Origin: Orrella dioscoreae
GTDB lineage: Bacteria > Pseudomonadota > Gammaproteobacteria > Burkholderiales > Burkholderiaceae_B
Direction: 5' to 3'
DNA length: 64,000 nucleotides
NCBI RefSeq assembly: GCF_900089455.2
Contig: NZ_LT907988.1
Span: 4,588,001 to 4,652,000, forward strand
Position numbers and translations under genes: made by a program
Shown here: piece by piece, positions 27,141 to 35,440 of the stretch
Layout of the letters: each line of letters begins with the position of its first letter
Numbering within the stretch: the stretch's first letter is position 1
Notes under the pieces: generated by a model
What the model was told of the DNA's origin: nothing
Database searches by the model: none
What the model saw: the letters and a program-made list of their open reading frames with translations, nothing else

Positions 27141-28019
27141 ATGGATACCCGCTACGTCGACACCTTCGTGCTCGTGGCCGAGTGCGGCTCCATGGCGGAG
27201 GCCGCCCGCCGCATGAACATCACGCCCACGGCGCTGGCCCAGCGCCTGCATGCGCTGGAGCGCGAGTTCGGCGTGCCGCTCTTCAGCCGCTCGGGCCGCT
27301 TCGTGCGCATCACGGAGGGCGGCGCCCGGCTGCTGGAGCGCGCGCGCCGCTTCCAGCGCGAGGTGCGGGCGCTGAAGGCCGCCGTGTCGACCGAGGGTTT
27401 TCCCGGGGGACTGCGCGTGGGCTCCATCCGCACCGCGCTGGGCAACGTGATCCCGCTGGCGCTCAAGCACATTGCCGATCACCATCCCGGCCTGGACGCC
27501 ACGGTGGAAATCGGCGCCTCGCATGAGCTGTACCACCAGGTCACGGGCGGCAAGGTCGACGCGGCATTCCTGGTGGAACCGCCCTTTCGCACGCCGAAAT
27601 CCTTCTCGTGGCACACCTTGCGCGTGGAGCCCCTGGTGCTGCTCGCGCCCACGGCGCTGACCGGTATCGACCCCGACACGCTGCTGGCACAGGAGCCGCT
27701 GCTGCGCTATGACCGCCGCACCTGGGGCGGTTCGCTGGCCGACCAGTACCTGCAGGCCCGCAACCTGCGCCCGCGCGAGCGCTTCGAGCTCGACTCGCCC
27801 GACGGGTTGGTGACGCTGGTGGAAATGGGCCTGGGGATCTCGCTGGTGCCGGACTGTTTCCGGCCCGGCACCCTGCCCCCCGGCGTGGCCGTGATTCCGC
27901 TGCCGCGCAACACGCTGGCGCGGCGACTGGGCGTGCTGTGGCCCCATCACTCGACCTACGGCCGGCTGTTCGAGACGCTGGTGGCGGCCATGGACACCGA
28001 CGCCAGCGCGGCGACCTAG
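27141..28019 (+). CDS. LysR-family transcriptional regulator
   Basis: 292 residues. The N-terminal winged helix is canonical (YVDTFVLVAECGSMAEAARRM, then TPTALAQRLHALEREFGVPLF). A periplasmic-binding-like effector domain begins near GLRVGSIRTALGNVIPLAL. It is divergent from the aldolase/Bug/hydroxyacid dehydrogenase operon and is most likely its activator. Its 3' end converges on the GntR gene with an 8-nt gap. Confidence 0.93.
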   Translation: MDTRYVDTFVLVAECGSMAEAARRMNITPTALAQRLHALEREFGVPLFSRSGRFVRITEGGARLLERARRFQREVRALKAAVSTEGFPGGLRVGSIRTALGNVIPLALKHIADHHPGLDATVEIGASHELYHQVTGGKVDAAFLVEPPFRTPKSFSWHTLRVEPLVLLAPTALTGIDPDTLLAQEPLLRYDRRTWGGSLADQYLQARNLRPRERFELDSPDGLVTLVEMGLGISLVPDCFRPGTLPPGVAVIPLPRNTLARRLGVLWPHHSTYGRLFETLVAAMDTDASAAT

Positions 28020-28027
28020 GGCCTCTG

Positions 28028-28777
28028 TTAATCCGCCAGGTCCGCCAGCAGCCGCTGCTTGCCGGCCAGCACGTGCTGCTCGGCAAGCTCACCGGCCAGC
28101 ACCACGTTGCCCGCCTTGATCGCATCGACCATCGCGCGGTGCTCCTGGTTGGAGCGGTGCATCTTCGCCGTGTAGTTGAAGAACTTGCGCCGGAAGAGGT
28201 GCAGTTCGTTGACGTATTCCGTGTACGCGCGCGCCGCGTGCCGGTTGTTGCTGTAGGCCAGGATCGTGTCGTGGAACCGCAGGTTCAGCTCGTAGTACGC
28301 GCTGCCGTCCGAGATCGCCGTGGCGGCCTCCATCGCGGCCAGCTGCGAGTCCAGGTCGGCCTCCCGCTCGGGTGACAGGTGCTCCGTGGCGCGCCGCGCC
28401 GCGAAGCCGAAGATCAAGGCCCGCAGGTCGTAGCTTTCCAGCATGTCGCGCATGGACATCTGCCGCACGAACATGCCGCGATGGGGCACCGCCGTGACCA
28501 GCCCGCTGCCGGCCAGGATGCGGATGGCCTCGCGGATGGGACCGCGGCTGATGCCCATCTGCTGCGCCAGCGCGGCCTCGTTCAGGCGCGCGCCGGGCGC
28601 GATGTCGCCCGCATAGATGAGGCGCTTGATCTCCTCGGCGGCGGTCGCGGCCAGGAGCGGTGTCTTCGCCTCGGCCACGGCGGCGGCGGCGCCGTCGGCG
28701 GGCTGGGCATTGGCGCTGGCCTTGGACGCGCGCGCGGCACCGCGCGGCGTGGCCTTTTTCTCGATGTGCTCGGTCAT
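28028..28777 (-). CDS. GntR-family (FCD) transcriptional regulator
   Basis: 249 residues. An Ala/Lys-rich leader of ~35 residues precedes the winged helix (IKRLIYAGDIAPGARLNEAAL, then GISRGPIREAIRILAGSGLV) and an FCD domain with metal-type residues in LNLRFHDTILAYSNN and MHRSNQEHRAMVDAI. It is divergent from the CoA-transferase/Tct operon, and a palindrome covering that promoter's -35 box lies in between, so it is most likely the operon's repressor, released by a pathway carboxylate. Confidence 0.92.
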   Translation of the reverse strand: MTEHIEKKATPRGAARASKASANAQPADGAAAAVAEAKTPLLAATAAEEIKRLIYAGDIAPGARLNEAALAQQMGISRGPIREAIRILAGSGLVTAVPHRGMFVRQMSMRDMLESYDLRALIFGFAARRATEHLSPEREADLDSQLAAMEAATAISDGSAYYELNLRFHDTILAYSNNRHAARAYTEYVNELHLFRRKFFNYTAKMHRSNQEHRAMVDAIKAGNVVLAGELAEQHVLAGKQRLLADLAD

Positions 28778-28896
28778 GGGCTGGCGCTTGTAGAGAGTGG
28801 GCGCTGACGCGAAACCTCGCCAGCGGACGGCGCGATTGTACCTTCACTTCACCAAAATCGATGACGAACGATGAATTATCGTATTCGATTCAAATG

Positions 28897-28912
28897 AAAG
28901 TGTTGACACTTT
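28897..28912. promoter_or_regulatory. Palindromic operator overlapping a promoter -35 box
   Basis: AAAGTGT and ACACTTT are exact inverted copies separated by TG. The perfect -35 hexamer TTGACA (28903-28908) lies inside it, so a bound dimer would block RNA polymerase. The GntR protein encoded next door is the likely ligand. Confidence 0.6.
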
Positions 28913-28931
28913 TTGATCGACTCCATACCAT
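28903..28931 (+). promoter_or_regulatory. Sigma-70-type promoter of the CoA-transferase/Tct operon
   Basis: TTGACA at 28903-28908, a 17-nt spacer, then TACCAT at 28926-28931 (4 of 6 matches to TATAAT). It predicts a transcription start near 28938 and a leader of about 100 nt before the CoA-transferase ATG. Confidence 0.55.
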
Positions 28932-29036
28932 CGTCCTCACAAAATCAAAACCGGCCTTGCCTGTCGCAAGCGTCCGGACGGATGGCAGCCCGGCGTGCGG
29001 CGCCCTGTCATCAGACACGTGAGGAGCACACCCGCC

Positions 29037-30239
29037 ATGACGAACACCCCCGCCAGCCCCCCCGCCCTGCCCCTGAGCCCGTACCGGGTCATCGACCTGA
29101 CCCGCGTGCGCGCCGGCCCCACGGCCGTGCGCCAGCTGGCCGACTGGGGCGCCGAGGTCATCAAGATCGAGGAGCCGGTCAAGGCCAGCACCGAGACGGA
29201 AATGGGCGGCATGCGCCTGGGACCTGACTACCAGAACCTGCAACGCAACAAGAAGAGCGTCACGCTCAACCTGAAGGATCCCGAGGGCCGCGCCGTGCTG
29301 GAAAAGCTGGTGCGCGAGGCCGACGTCATCGTCGAGAACTACCGTCCCGACGTGAAGCACCGCCTGGGCATCGACTATGAAACGCTGAAGGCCATCAACC
29401 CGCGCCTGATCTATGCCAGCATCTCGGGCTTCGGCCAGGACGGCCCCTACGCCAAGCGCCCCGGCTACGACCAGATCGTGCAGGGCATGGGCGGCATGAT
29501 GTCGGTGACCGGCCTGCCCGAGTCCGGCCCGGTGCGCGCCGGCATTGCGGTGGCCGACACCACCGCCGGCCTCTATTGCGCCATCGGCATCCTGATTGCC
29601 CTGCTGGACCGCGAGCGCACCGGCAACGGCCAATGGGTGCAGACCTCGCTGCTGGAAGCCCAGCTCGCCATCCTCGACCTCCAGGCCGCGCGCTGGCTGG
29701 TGGCCGGCGAAGTGCCGATCCAGGCGGGCAACAACCATCCCACCATCATCCCGACCGGCCTCTTCACCACGCAGAACGGCCCGATGACCCTGCAGGTTCC
29801 CGGCCAGCTGATGTGGGAACGTTTGTGCAAGGCGATGGACAGGCCCCAGTGGCTGGAAGACCCACGCTATCGCACCAACCGCGACCGCTCCGACAACCGG
29901 GTCGCCCTGAACCAGGAAATCAACGACATCCTGATGCAGCAGCCGCGCGAATACTGGATCGAGAAACTGAACGCCGCCGGCCTGGCCTGCGGCGCGGTCA
30001 ACACGGTGGACCAGGCCTTCGCCGATCCGCAGGTACAGCACCTGGGCATTGCCTGGCCCGTGACCCATCCGCAACTGGGCGACATCCAGCTGGTCGGCCA
30101 GCCCATCCGCAGCAACCGCCACCAGGCAGCCCTGCGCAGCGTCGCGCCCATGCCCGGCGAGCACAACGCCGAGATCCTGGGCCAGTTGGGCCTGCAACAG
30201 AACGAGCTTCAATCCCTGAGGAACCGGCATGTCATCTGA
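29037..30239 (+). CDS. Family III CoA transferase (CaiB/BaiF/Frc type)
   Basis: 400 residues from ATG 29037 with GAGGAG upstream. The fold is marked by YRVIDLTRVRAGPTAVRQLADWGAEVIK (shown as RAGPTAVRQLADWGAEVIKI), the NKKSVTLNLKDPEGR block, GFGQDGPYAKRPGYD and VRAGIAVADTTAGLYCAIG, in which Asp174 is the probable acyl-anhydride-forming residue. It moves CoA from a donor thioester to a dicarboxylate or hydroxy acid. First gene of the operon; its 3' end overlaps the crotonase start by 11 nt. Confidence 0.93.
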   Translation: MTNTPASPPALPLSPYRVIDLTRVRAGPTAVRQLADWGAEVIKIEEPVKASTETEMGGMRLGPDYQNLQRNKKSVTLNLKDPEGRAVLEKLVREADVIVENYRPDVKHRLGIDYETLKAINPRLIYASISGFGQDGPYAKRPGYDQIVQGMGGMMSVTGLPESGPVRAGIAVADTTAGLYCAIGILIALLDRERTGNGQWVQTSLLEAQLAILDLQAARWLVAGEVPIQAGNNHPTIIPTGLFTTQNGPMTLQVPGQLMWERLCKAMDRPQWLEDPRYRTNRDRSDNRVALNQEINDILMQQPREYWIEKLNAAGLACGAVNTVDQAFADPQVQHLGIAWPVTHPQLGDIQLVGQPIRSNRHQAALRSVAPMPGEHNAEILGQLGLQQNELQSLRNRHVI

Positions 30240-31026
30240 CGTCATCACCGCCGAGCACACGCCCGTCATCCACTATGCCGTGGACGGCGGCGTCGCGACG
30301 CTCACCATCGACCATCCCACGCGGCACAACGCCATGACCTTCGACATGTGGGTGCTGCTGCCGCAACTGATCGAACAGGCGGACGAGGACCCCGCCGTGC
30401 GCGTGGTCGTGCTGCGCGGCGCGGGCGGGAAGGCCTTTTCATCGGGCTCCGATATCTCGCAGTTCGGCGAACGCCGCAGCACCGAGGAAGGCATCACGCT
30501 GTGGAACAACACGGTGGTCAAGGCCGTGGCGCGCCTGGCCGCCCTGCGCAAGCCTTCCATCGCCATGGTCGACGGCCTGTGCTTCGGCGGTGGCATGGGC
30601 CTGGCCCTGCATTGCGACATGCGTTTCGCGACGCCGGCCTCCAGCTTCGCGATTCCCGCGGCCAAGCTCGGCGTGGCCTACTACCCCGACTGGCTGCGCC
30701 GCCTGTCCGCGCTGGTGGGACCGGCAGTGGCCAAGGAACTGATGTACACGGCGCGCCGCTACGACGCGCAGCAGGCCCTCGCCGTGGGACTCATCAACGA
30801 CGTGCGCGCGCTGGCCGACACGGAAGCGATGGCCGCGAAGATGGCAGGGCTGTCGCCGCTCAGCCACATCGCCAGCAAGATGGCCATCGACGAAGCGGTG
30901 AACCCGGGCCTGCACGGCCTGGAGGCCTGCCAGCAGGCCTTGCGCGCCTGCTTTGCCAGCGAGGACTACAAGGAGGGCCAGGCGGCATTCCGCGACAAGC
31001 GCCCGCCCGCGTTCACCGGACATTGA
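30229..31026 (+). CDS. Crotonase-fold (enoyl-CoA hydratase/isomerase family) protein lacking both hydratase Glu residues
   Basis: 265 residues; ATG 30229 follows TGAGG and overlaps the CoA-transferase gene. Crotonase oxyanion-hole segments are present (GKAFSSGSDIS and GLCFGGGMGLALHCDMRFA). In true hydratases one catalytic Glu sits in GGGCEL and the other in QPE; here the aligned positions are Gly124 (GGGMGL) and Ala144 (AIPAAK). Hydration of an enoyl-CoA by the standard mechanism is therefore unlikely. The protein may be an isomerase, decarboxylase, C-C hydrolase or thioesterase of the crotonase superfamily. The CoA ester made by the upstream transferase is its likely substrate. Confidence 0.88.
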   Translation: MSSDVITAEHTPVIHYAVDGGVATLTIDHPTRHNAMTFDMWVLLPQLIEQADEDPAVRVVVLRGAGGKAFSSGSDISQFGERRSTEEGITLWNNTVVKAVARLAALRKPSIAMVDGLCFGGGMGLALHCDMRFATPASSFAIPAAKLGVAYYPDWLRRLSALVGPAVAKELMYTARRYDAQQALAVGLINDVRALADTEAMAAKMAGLSPLSHIASKMAIDEAVNPGLHGLEACQQALRACFASEDYKEGQAAFRDKRPPAFTGH

Positions 31027-31033
31027 ACCCGCC

Positions 31034-31052
31034 GCGCCGCCGGCTGCGGCGC
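31034..31052 (+). other. GC-rich intercistronic hairpin
   Basis: GCGCCGC and GCGGCGC flank a 5-nt loop 8 nt after the crotonase stop. With no T run, it is more likely an mRNA-stability or read-through-reducing element than a terminator. Confidence 0.4.
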
Positions 31053-31098
31053 GCCACCGACCACCCGGCCGACAGATGCCGGGGGAGGAGACAACAGC

Positions 31099-32265
31099 AT
31101 GAAGATCGAGAAAATCGACGCCACGCTGCATCGCCACGAAATCGACCTGCCGGGTATCGGCAAGTCGATCGAGAGCCGCATGTTCGTGTTCGTCGAAGTC
31201 ACCACCGATGAAGGGCAGACGGGCTTCGGCCTGACCGGCTCCATCCTGCCCTGGGCCGTCATCGCCTGCATCCAGAACCACCTGGCGCCGGCGCTGAAGG
31301 GCCGCGACATCCTGCACACCGAAGCCATCCACGCGCACGTGTGGAAGCAGTTGAACAGCCGCGCCTATACCGGCGTGATCTCGAACGCACTGTCGGCCAT
31401 CGACGTGGCGCTGTGGGACCTGCGCGGCAAGGCCGAGAACCGCTCGGTGCACGAGCTGCTGGGCGGCTACCGCAACTGGGCGCCCACCTATGCCACCTTC
31501 GGCTATCCCTTCTTCGACGAAGCGCAACTGGCGGACTATGGCCGCAAGTTCCGCGACGACGGCCACACCATGCTGAAGATGGTGGTGGGCGGCGAACCCA
31601 CGCGCACCTGGCGCGACGACGTGCGCCGCGTGCAGGCGGCGCGCGAGGCCATCGGCCCCGACGTGGGCCTGATGATCGACGCCAACTGCTGGTTCAATCC
31701 CTATGACGCGCGGCTGCTGTGCCACGCCATCGAGGACTGCAACGTGATGTGGTTCGAGGAACCCATCCAGCAGAACGACGCGCGCGCGCTGGCCGACCTG
31801 CGCCAGCACACCTCGGTGCCCATCGCCGCGGGCCAGATGGAAGGCCATCGCTGGCGCTACCGCGAGCTGGTGTCCCATCACGCCGTGGACGTGCTGCAAC
31901 CCAACGTGCTCTACAACGGCGGCTTCACCGAGTCGCTGAAGGTGGCGCACCTGGCGCAGGCCTACAACCTGCCGCTCGCCAACGGCGGCGGCTGGCCGAT
32001 CTTCAACATGCACCTGCTGTGCGGCGTGATGAACGGCGGCCCGGTGGAGTTCCACTACGGCATGTGGCAGACCGGCAAGCACTTCTTCGATGGCACGCCC
32101 GACCCGGTGAACGGCCGCATGACCCTGTCGGGCAAGCCGGGCCTGGGCTTCACGCCCAAGCGCGACGCCCTGCGCGAGGCACGCATCACCGATCCGTCTC
32201 AAAGCCGGCTGGAAGGCCGCGACAGCCACGGCTATCTGCTGCGCGAGGCCATTCCCGCGACCTGA
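31099..32265 (+). CDS. Enolase-superfamily (mandelate racemase/muconate lactonizing type) protein with an atypical active site
   Basis: 388 residues from ATG 31099 with GGAGGAG upstream. The capping domain and barrel are recognisable: SAIDVALWDLRGKAENRSV, metal ligands Asp194 in LMIDANCWF and Glu in WFEEPIQ. Several expected residues differ. The KxK motif reads Lys160-Met-Val162; the usual Gly-Glu third ligand reads GQMEG; the Asp of the His-Asp dyad is Asn269 in LQPNV; and the usual His near residue 295 is Asn in LPLANGGGW. Members normally abstract a proton alpha to a carboxylate (dehydratases, racemases). The changes mean neither class can be assigned. It lies between CoA-ester enzymes and a carboxylate transporter. 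Confidence 0.9.
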   Translation: MKIEKIDATLHRHEIDLPGIGKSIESRMFVFVEVTTDEGQTGFGLTGSILPWAVIACIQNHLAPALKGRDILHTEAIHAHVWKQLNSRAYTGVISNALSAIDVALWDLRGKAENRSVHELLGGYRNWAPTYATFGYPFFDEAQLADYGRKFRDDGHTMLKMVVGGEPTRTWRDDVRRVQAAREAIGPDVGLMIDANCWFNPYDARLLCHAIEDCNVMWFEEPIQQNDARALADLRQHTSVPIAAGQMEGHRWRYRELVSHHAVDVLQPNVLYNGGFTESLKVAHLAQAYNLPLANGGGWPIFNMHLLCGVMNGGPVEFHYGMWQTGKHFFDGTPDPVNGRMTLSGKPGLGFTPKRDALREARITDPSQSRLEGRDSHGYLLREAIPAT

Positions 32266-32347
32266 CCCTGGCGGCCCGCGCCGCCCCCCCTCACACAGAA
32301 CCAGAACGCCGGGCGGCACGCACCGGCGACACCAGGAGGAAGACACC

Positions 32348-33322
32348 ATGCAAGCACGCACGCACACCGGAAGGCGCCGCCTTCTTTTCGCCGCCTGCGG
32401 CACGCTGCTGGCGCTTGCCGCGCCCTTGGCCGCCGCGCAGGACAACTATCCCAGCAAGAACATGCGCATGATCATCCCCTTCGGCGCGGGCGGCGGCAGC
32501 GACGTGCTGGCCCGTACCATCGGCTCGGTGATCAAGGACCTGAAGCTGGTGCCGGTGGACATCCTGTACGAGAACCTGCCCGGCAGCAGCGGCGCGCGCG
32601 GCTACAAGGAAGCCTCGCGGCGCAAGAACGACCCCTACGTCATGGCAACCGTCAGCGTGAGCTTCTTCACCACGCCGCTGATCGGCCGCGCGCCCTTCAA
32701 GCAGGAAGACTTCACGCCGGTGGCCGCCATCTCCATGTCGCCCTACGTGCTGGCGGTGAAAGCGGACTCGAAGCTGAAGACGCTGGAGGATTTCGGCGCG
32801 GCCAAGCGCCTGACCACCGGCACAGTGGGCGTGGTGTCCGACGCCCGGCTGCTGGCCGACATGGTCAGCAAGCAGTTGAAGGTGCGCGTGGACGTGGTGC
32901 CCTTCGACGGCGAAGGCGAGATCACCACCGGGGTGCTGGGCGAGCACATCGACTTCATGTTCGGCAACCCCAGCGAGATCATGCCGCAGATCGAGGCGGG
33001 CACCATGCGGGCGATTGCCGTCAGCGCGGGCAATCGCCTGAGTTCCATGCCGGACGTGCCCACCTTCAAGGAACAGGGCTACGACATCGAGCACACCATG
33101 CTGCGCAGCGTGGTGATGCCCGCGGGCGTCAAGCCCGAGGTCATCGCCTATTGGGAAGGCGTGATGCGCAAGGTGGCCGAGAGCAAGGAATGGAAGGAGC
33201 GCTACCTGGATCGCTTCAAGGAAGAGGCGCGCTACGAGAACGCCAGGGACGCCGCCGCGCTCATCAAGCAGACCAATGACCGCTACGTGGCGGTCATGAA
33301 GGAACTGGACATCATCAAGTGA
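32348..33322 (+). CDS. TctC/Bug-family solute receptor of the adjacent Tct transporter
   Basis: 324 residues; AGGAGG just upstream of ATG 32348. The signal peptide (RRRLLFAACGTLLALAAPLAAAQ) is followed by MRMIIPFGAGGGSDVLAR, NLPGSSGARGYKEA and VVPFDGEGEITTGVLG. Unlike the other Bug genes in the window it is directly followed by TctB and TctA, so it is a complete tripartite tricarboxylate transporter. The ligand is presumably the carboxylate that enters the CoA-transferase pathway. Confidence 0.94.
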   Translation: MQARTHTGRRRLLFAACGTLLALAAPLAAAQDNYPSKNMRMIIPFGAGGGSDVLARTIGSVIKDLKLVPVDILYENLPGSSGARGYKEASRRKNDPYVMATVSVSFFTTPLIGRAPFKQEDFTPVAAISMSPYVLAVKADSKLKTLEDFGAAKRLTTGTVGVVSDARLLADMVSKQLKVRVDVVPFDGEGEITTGVLGEHIDFMFGNPSEIMPQIEAGTMRAIAVSAGNRLSSMPDVPTFKEQGYDIEHTMLRSVVMPAGVKPEVIAYWEGVMRKVAESKEWKERYLDRFKEEARYENARDAAALIKQTNDRYVAVMKELDIIK

Positions 33323-33327
33323 GTCCC

Positions 33328-33358
33328 GCCGCGCGCGTTGCCCTCGGGCGCGCGCGGC
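33328..33358 (+). other. Stable hairpin between the receptor and TctB genes
   Basis: A perfect 10-bp GC stem (GCCGCGCGCG and complement) with an 11-nt loop that can itself pair CCC with GGG lies 5 nt after the receptor stop. This position fits a segmental mRNA-stability element that lets the receptor be made in excess over the membrane subunits. Confidence 0.55.
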
Positions 33359-33408
33359 GCTTTCGCCAACCCTGAAGCGGGGCGCCGTGCCCCGCCTGGA
33401 AAACCATC

Positions 33409-33876
33409 ATGAGAATCGAGATCCTCGACCGGCTGTTCGCCATGGGACTCTTCTTCCTTGGCTTGTACATCTCCGTCTCCGCCCCGTCCTATGGCTACCT
33501 GTCCGAGGGCAATCCCGGCCCCGGCTTCTTCCCGCTGTGGGTCGGCATCCTGATCGCGGGCCTGTCCATCGTCAACTTCGTGCGCAGCGTGGCGGGCAAG
33601 GAAACGCTCACGAACGAGATCAGCGTGCCGGGCCTGCTCAAGCCCGCCCTGGTCACGCTGGTGCTGGTGGCCTTCGTCTTCCTGGCCGACGTGCTGGGCA
33701 TGATCCTGGCCTGCGCCGCGCTGGTGCTGGCCATCGGCCGCATCATCCATCCCCGCTGGGACCGCGTCTTCACGATGAAGATCCTGGCCACCGCCGTGCT
33801 GTTCCCGGTGGCCGCCAGCCTGGCCTTCGGCACCTACCTGGGCGTGCCGCTGCCAGTGGGCGTGCTCGGCTTCTGA
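33409..33876 (+). CDS. tctB: TctB-family small membrane subunit
   Basis: 155 residues with four predicted membrane helices (DRLFAMGLFFLGLYISVS, FPLWVGILIAGLSIVNFV, LVTLVLVAFVFLADVLGM, ILATAVLFPVAASLAFG). The SEGNPGPGFFPLWVG motif in the first loop is characteristic of TctB. It forms the membrane complex with TctA. The gene sits between the receptor and tctA in the standard tctCBA order. Confidence 0.93.
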   Translation: MRIEILDRLFAMGLFFLGLYISVSAPSYGYLSEGNPGPGFFPLWVGILIAGLSIVNFVRSVAGKETLTNEISVPGLLKPALVTLVLVAFVFLADVLGMILACAALVLAIGRIIHPRWDRVFTMKILATAVLFPVAASLAFGTYLGVPLPVGVLGF

Positions 33877-33913
33877 ACCCACAAGACCCGAAGAGAAAAG
33901 AGGGGGAGACATC

Positions 33914-35422
33914 ATGGATTCACTGATTCTGTTGGCCCAGGGCATCGGCCAGGCCATGACCTGGTCGGTGCTGGTGGCCACGCTGGTGGGCGTGCTGATC
34001 GGATTGATGGTCGGCGTGCTGCCCGGGCTCGGACCCGCGGCGGGCGTCGCCATCATGCTGCCGGTGGCGGTGGGTTTCGGCGGCGTCGAGGCGATCGCCG
34101 GCCTGGGCGGCATCTATTACGGCGCCATGTTCGGCGGCGCGGTCACGTCCATCCTGCTGGGCATACCGGGCGAGTCGGCCTCGGTCATGACCGTGCTGGA
34201 CGGCTACGCCATGGCCAAGCAGGGCCGGGCGGGCGAAGCGCTGGGCATCAGCGTGTTCTCGTCCTTCATCGGCGGGCTGGTGGGCCTGCTGTTGATGGCC
34301 CTGCTGGCGCTGGTCATCGCGCGCGCGGCCATCAAGTTCGGGCCCACCGAGATGACGGCGGTGATGGTACTGGCGTTCTCGCTGGTCAGCGTGCTGGGCG
34401 GGCGCAACATCGTCAAGGGCTTCACCGCGCTGGGACTGGGCATCTGGATCGGCATGATCGGCATGGACCCGATCTCCGGCCCGCCGCGCTACACCTTCGA
34501 ACTGATGGACCTGCTGGACGGCGTGGACTTCACCATCATCGCGGTCGGCATCTTCGGGCTGGCGGAAATCTTCTACAACCTGTCCGAGAAGAGCGAAGGC
34601 AAGCGCGTGGCCGCCCGCTATTCGCTGCGCTCGCTGCTGCCGCGCGCCACGCACATGATCCAGTGCAAGGGCGCGGTCGCGCTGGGCTCGATCATGGGCT
34701 TCCTGGTGGGGGTGCTGCCGGGCGTGGGCGCCACGGCCGCCACCATGCTGGCCTATGCCGCCACCAAGAAGGTGTCGCGCACCCCCGAGGCGTTCGGCAA
34801 GGGCGCCATGCAGGGCGTGGCCGCGCCCGAAGCCGCCAACAACAGCGCCGCCTACGTGTCGATGGTGCCGATGTTCACGCTGGGCATTCCCGGCTCGGCC
34901 ACCACCGCCATCATGCTGGGCGGCCTGCTGATGCTGGGCCTGCAGCCCGGGCCGCTGCTCTTCGCGAACAACCCCGACTTCGTCTGGACGGTGTTCGGCA
35001 GCTTCTGGATCGGCAACCTGATGCTGCTCTTCCTGACGCTGCTGATGATCCCGCTGCTGGCAAGCGTGGTGTTCGTCTCGACCGCCCTACTCTATCCGGT
35101 GGTGATCGGCATGATCCTGTTCGGCGTCTATTCCATCAACTACGCCATGACCGACGTGCTGCTGGCGCTGATCGCAGGCGGCCTGGGCTACCTCATGCTG
35201 AAGCTGGAGTATTCGGCGGTGCCGCTGGTGCTGGGCGTGGTGCTGGGTCCCATGCTGGAGAACAACATCCGCCGCACCCTGATCCTGTCGGAAGGCGGTC
35301 TGGGCGTGTTCTTCGCGCGGCCGATCTCGCTGGCCTTCTTCATCATGGCAGCCGTCGTGATCCTGTTCCCCCTGGTGTCACGCACGCTGCGGCGCAAGAC
35401 CCGGGAGGTCAGCACCGCCTGA
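33914..35422 (+). CDS. tctA: TctA-family large membrane subunit
   Basis: 502 residues, about 12 membrane segments. The paired conserved TctA motifs are present: GVLPGLGPAAGVAIMLPV near the N-terminus and its repeat GVLPGVGATAATMLAYA, plus YYGAMFGGAVTSILLGIPGE and FTLGIPGSATTAIMLGG. ATG 33914 has GGGGGAG upstream. It is the ion-coupled permease of the tripartite tricarboxylate transporter and the last gene of the operon that begins with the CoA transferase; a strong hairpin follows. Confidence 0.95.
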   Translation: MDSLILLAQGIGQAMTWSVLVATLVGVLIGLMVGVLPGLGPAAGVAIMLPVAVGFGGVEAIAGLGGIYYGAMFGGAVTSILLGIPGESASVMTVLDGYAMAKQGRAGEALGISVFSSFIGGLVGLLLMALLALVIARAAIKFGPTEMTAVMVLAFSLVSVLGGRNIVKGFTALGLGIWIGMIGMDPISGPPRYTFELMDLLDGVDFTIIAVGIFGLAEIFYNLSEKSEGKRVAARYSLRSLLPRATHMIQCKGAVALGSIMGFLVGVLPGVGATAATMLAYAATKKVSRTPEAFGKGAMQGVAAPEAANNSAAYVSMVPMFTLGIPGSATTAIMLGGLLMLGLQPGPLLFANNPDFVWTVFGSFWIGNLMLLFLTLLMIPLLASVVFVSTALLYPVVIGMILFGVYSINYAMTDVLLALIAGGLGYLMLKLEYSAVPLVLGVVLGPMLENNIRRTLILSEGGLGVFFARPISLAFFIMAAVVILFPLVSRTLRRKTREVSTA

Positions 35423-35440
35423 GGAATGCAGGCGCCTTGG

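Noticed and set aside
30439-32445. Minus-strand open frame of 668 codons
   Set aside because: Antisense to the crotonase and enolase-superfamily genes, both of which show conserved motifs and ribosome sites on the plus strand.
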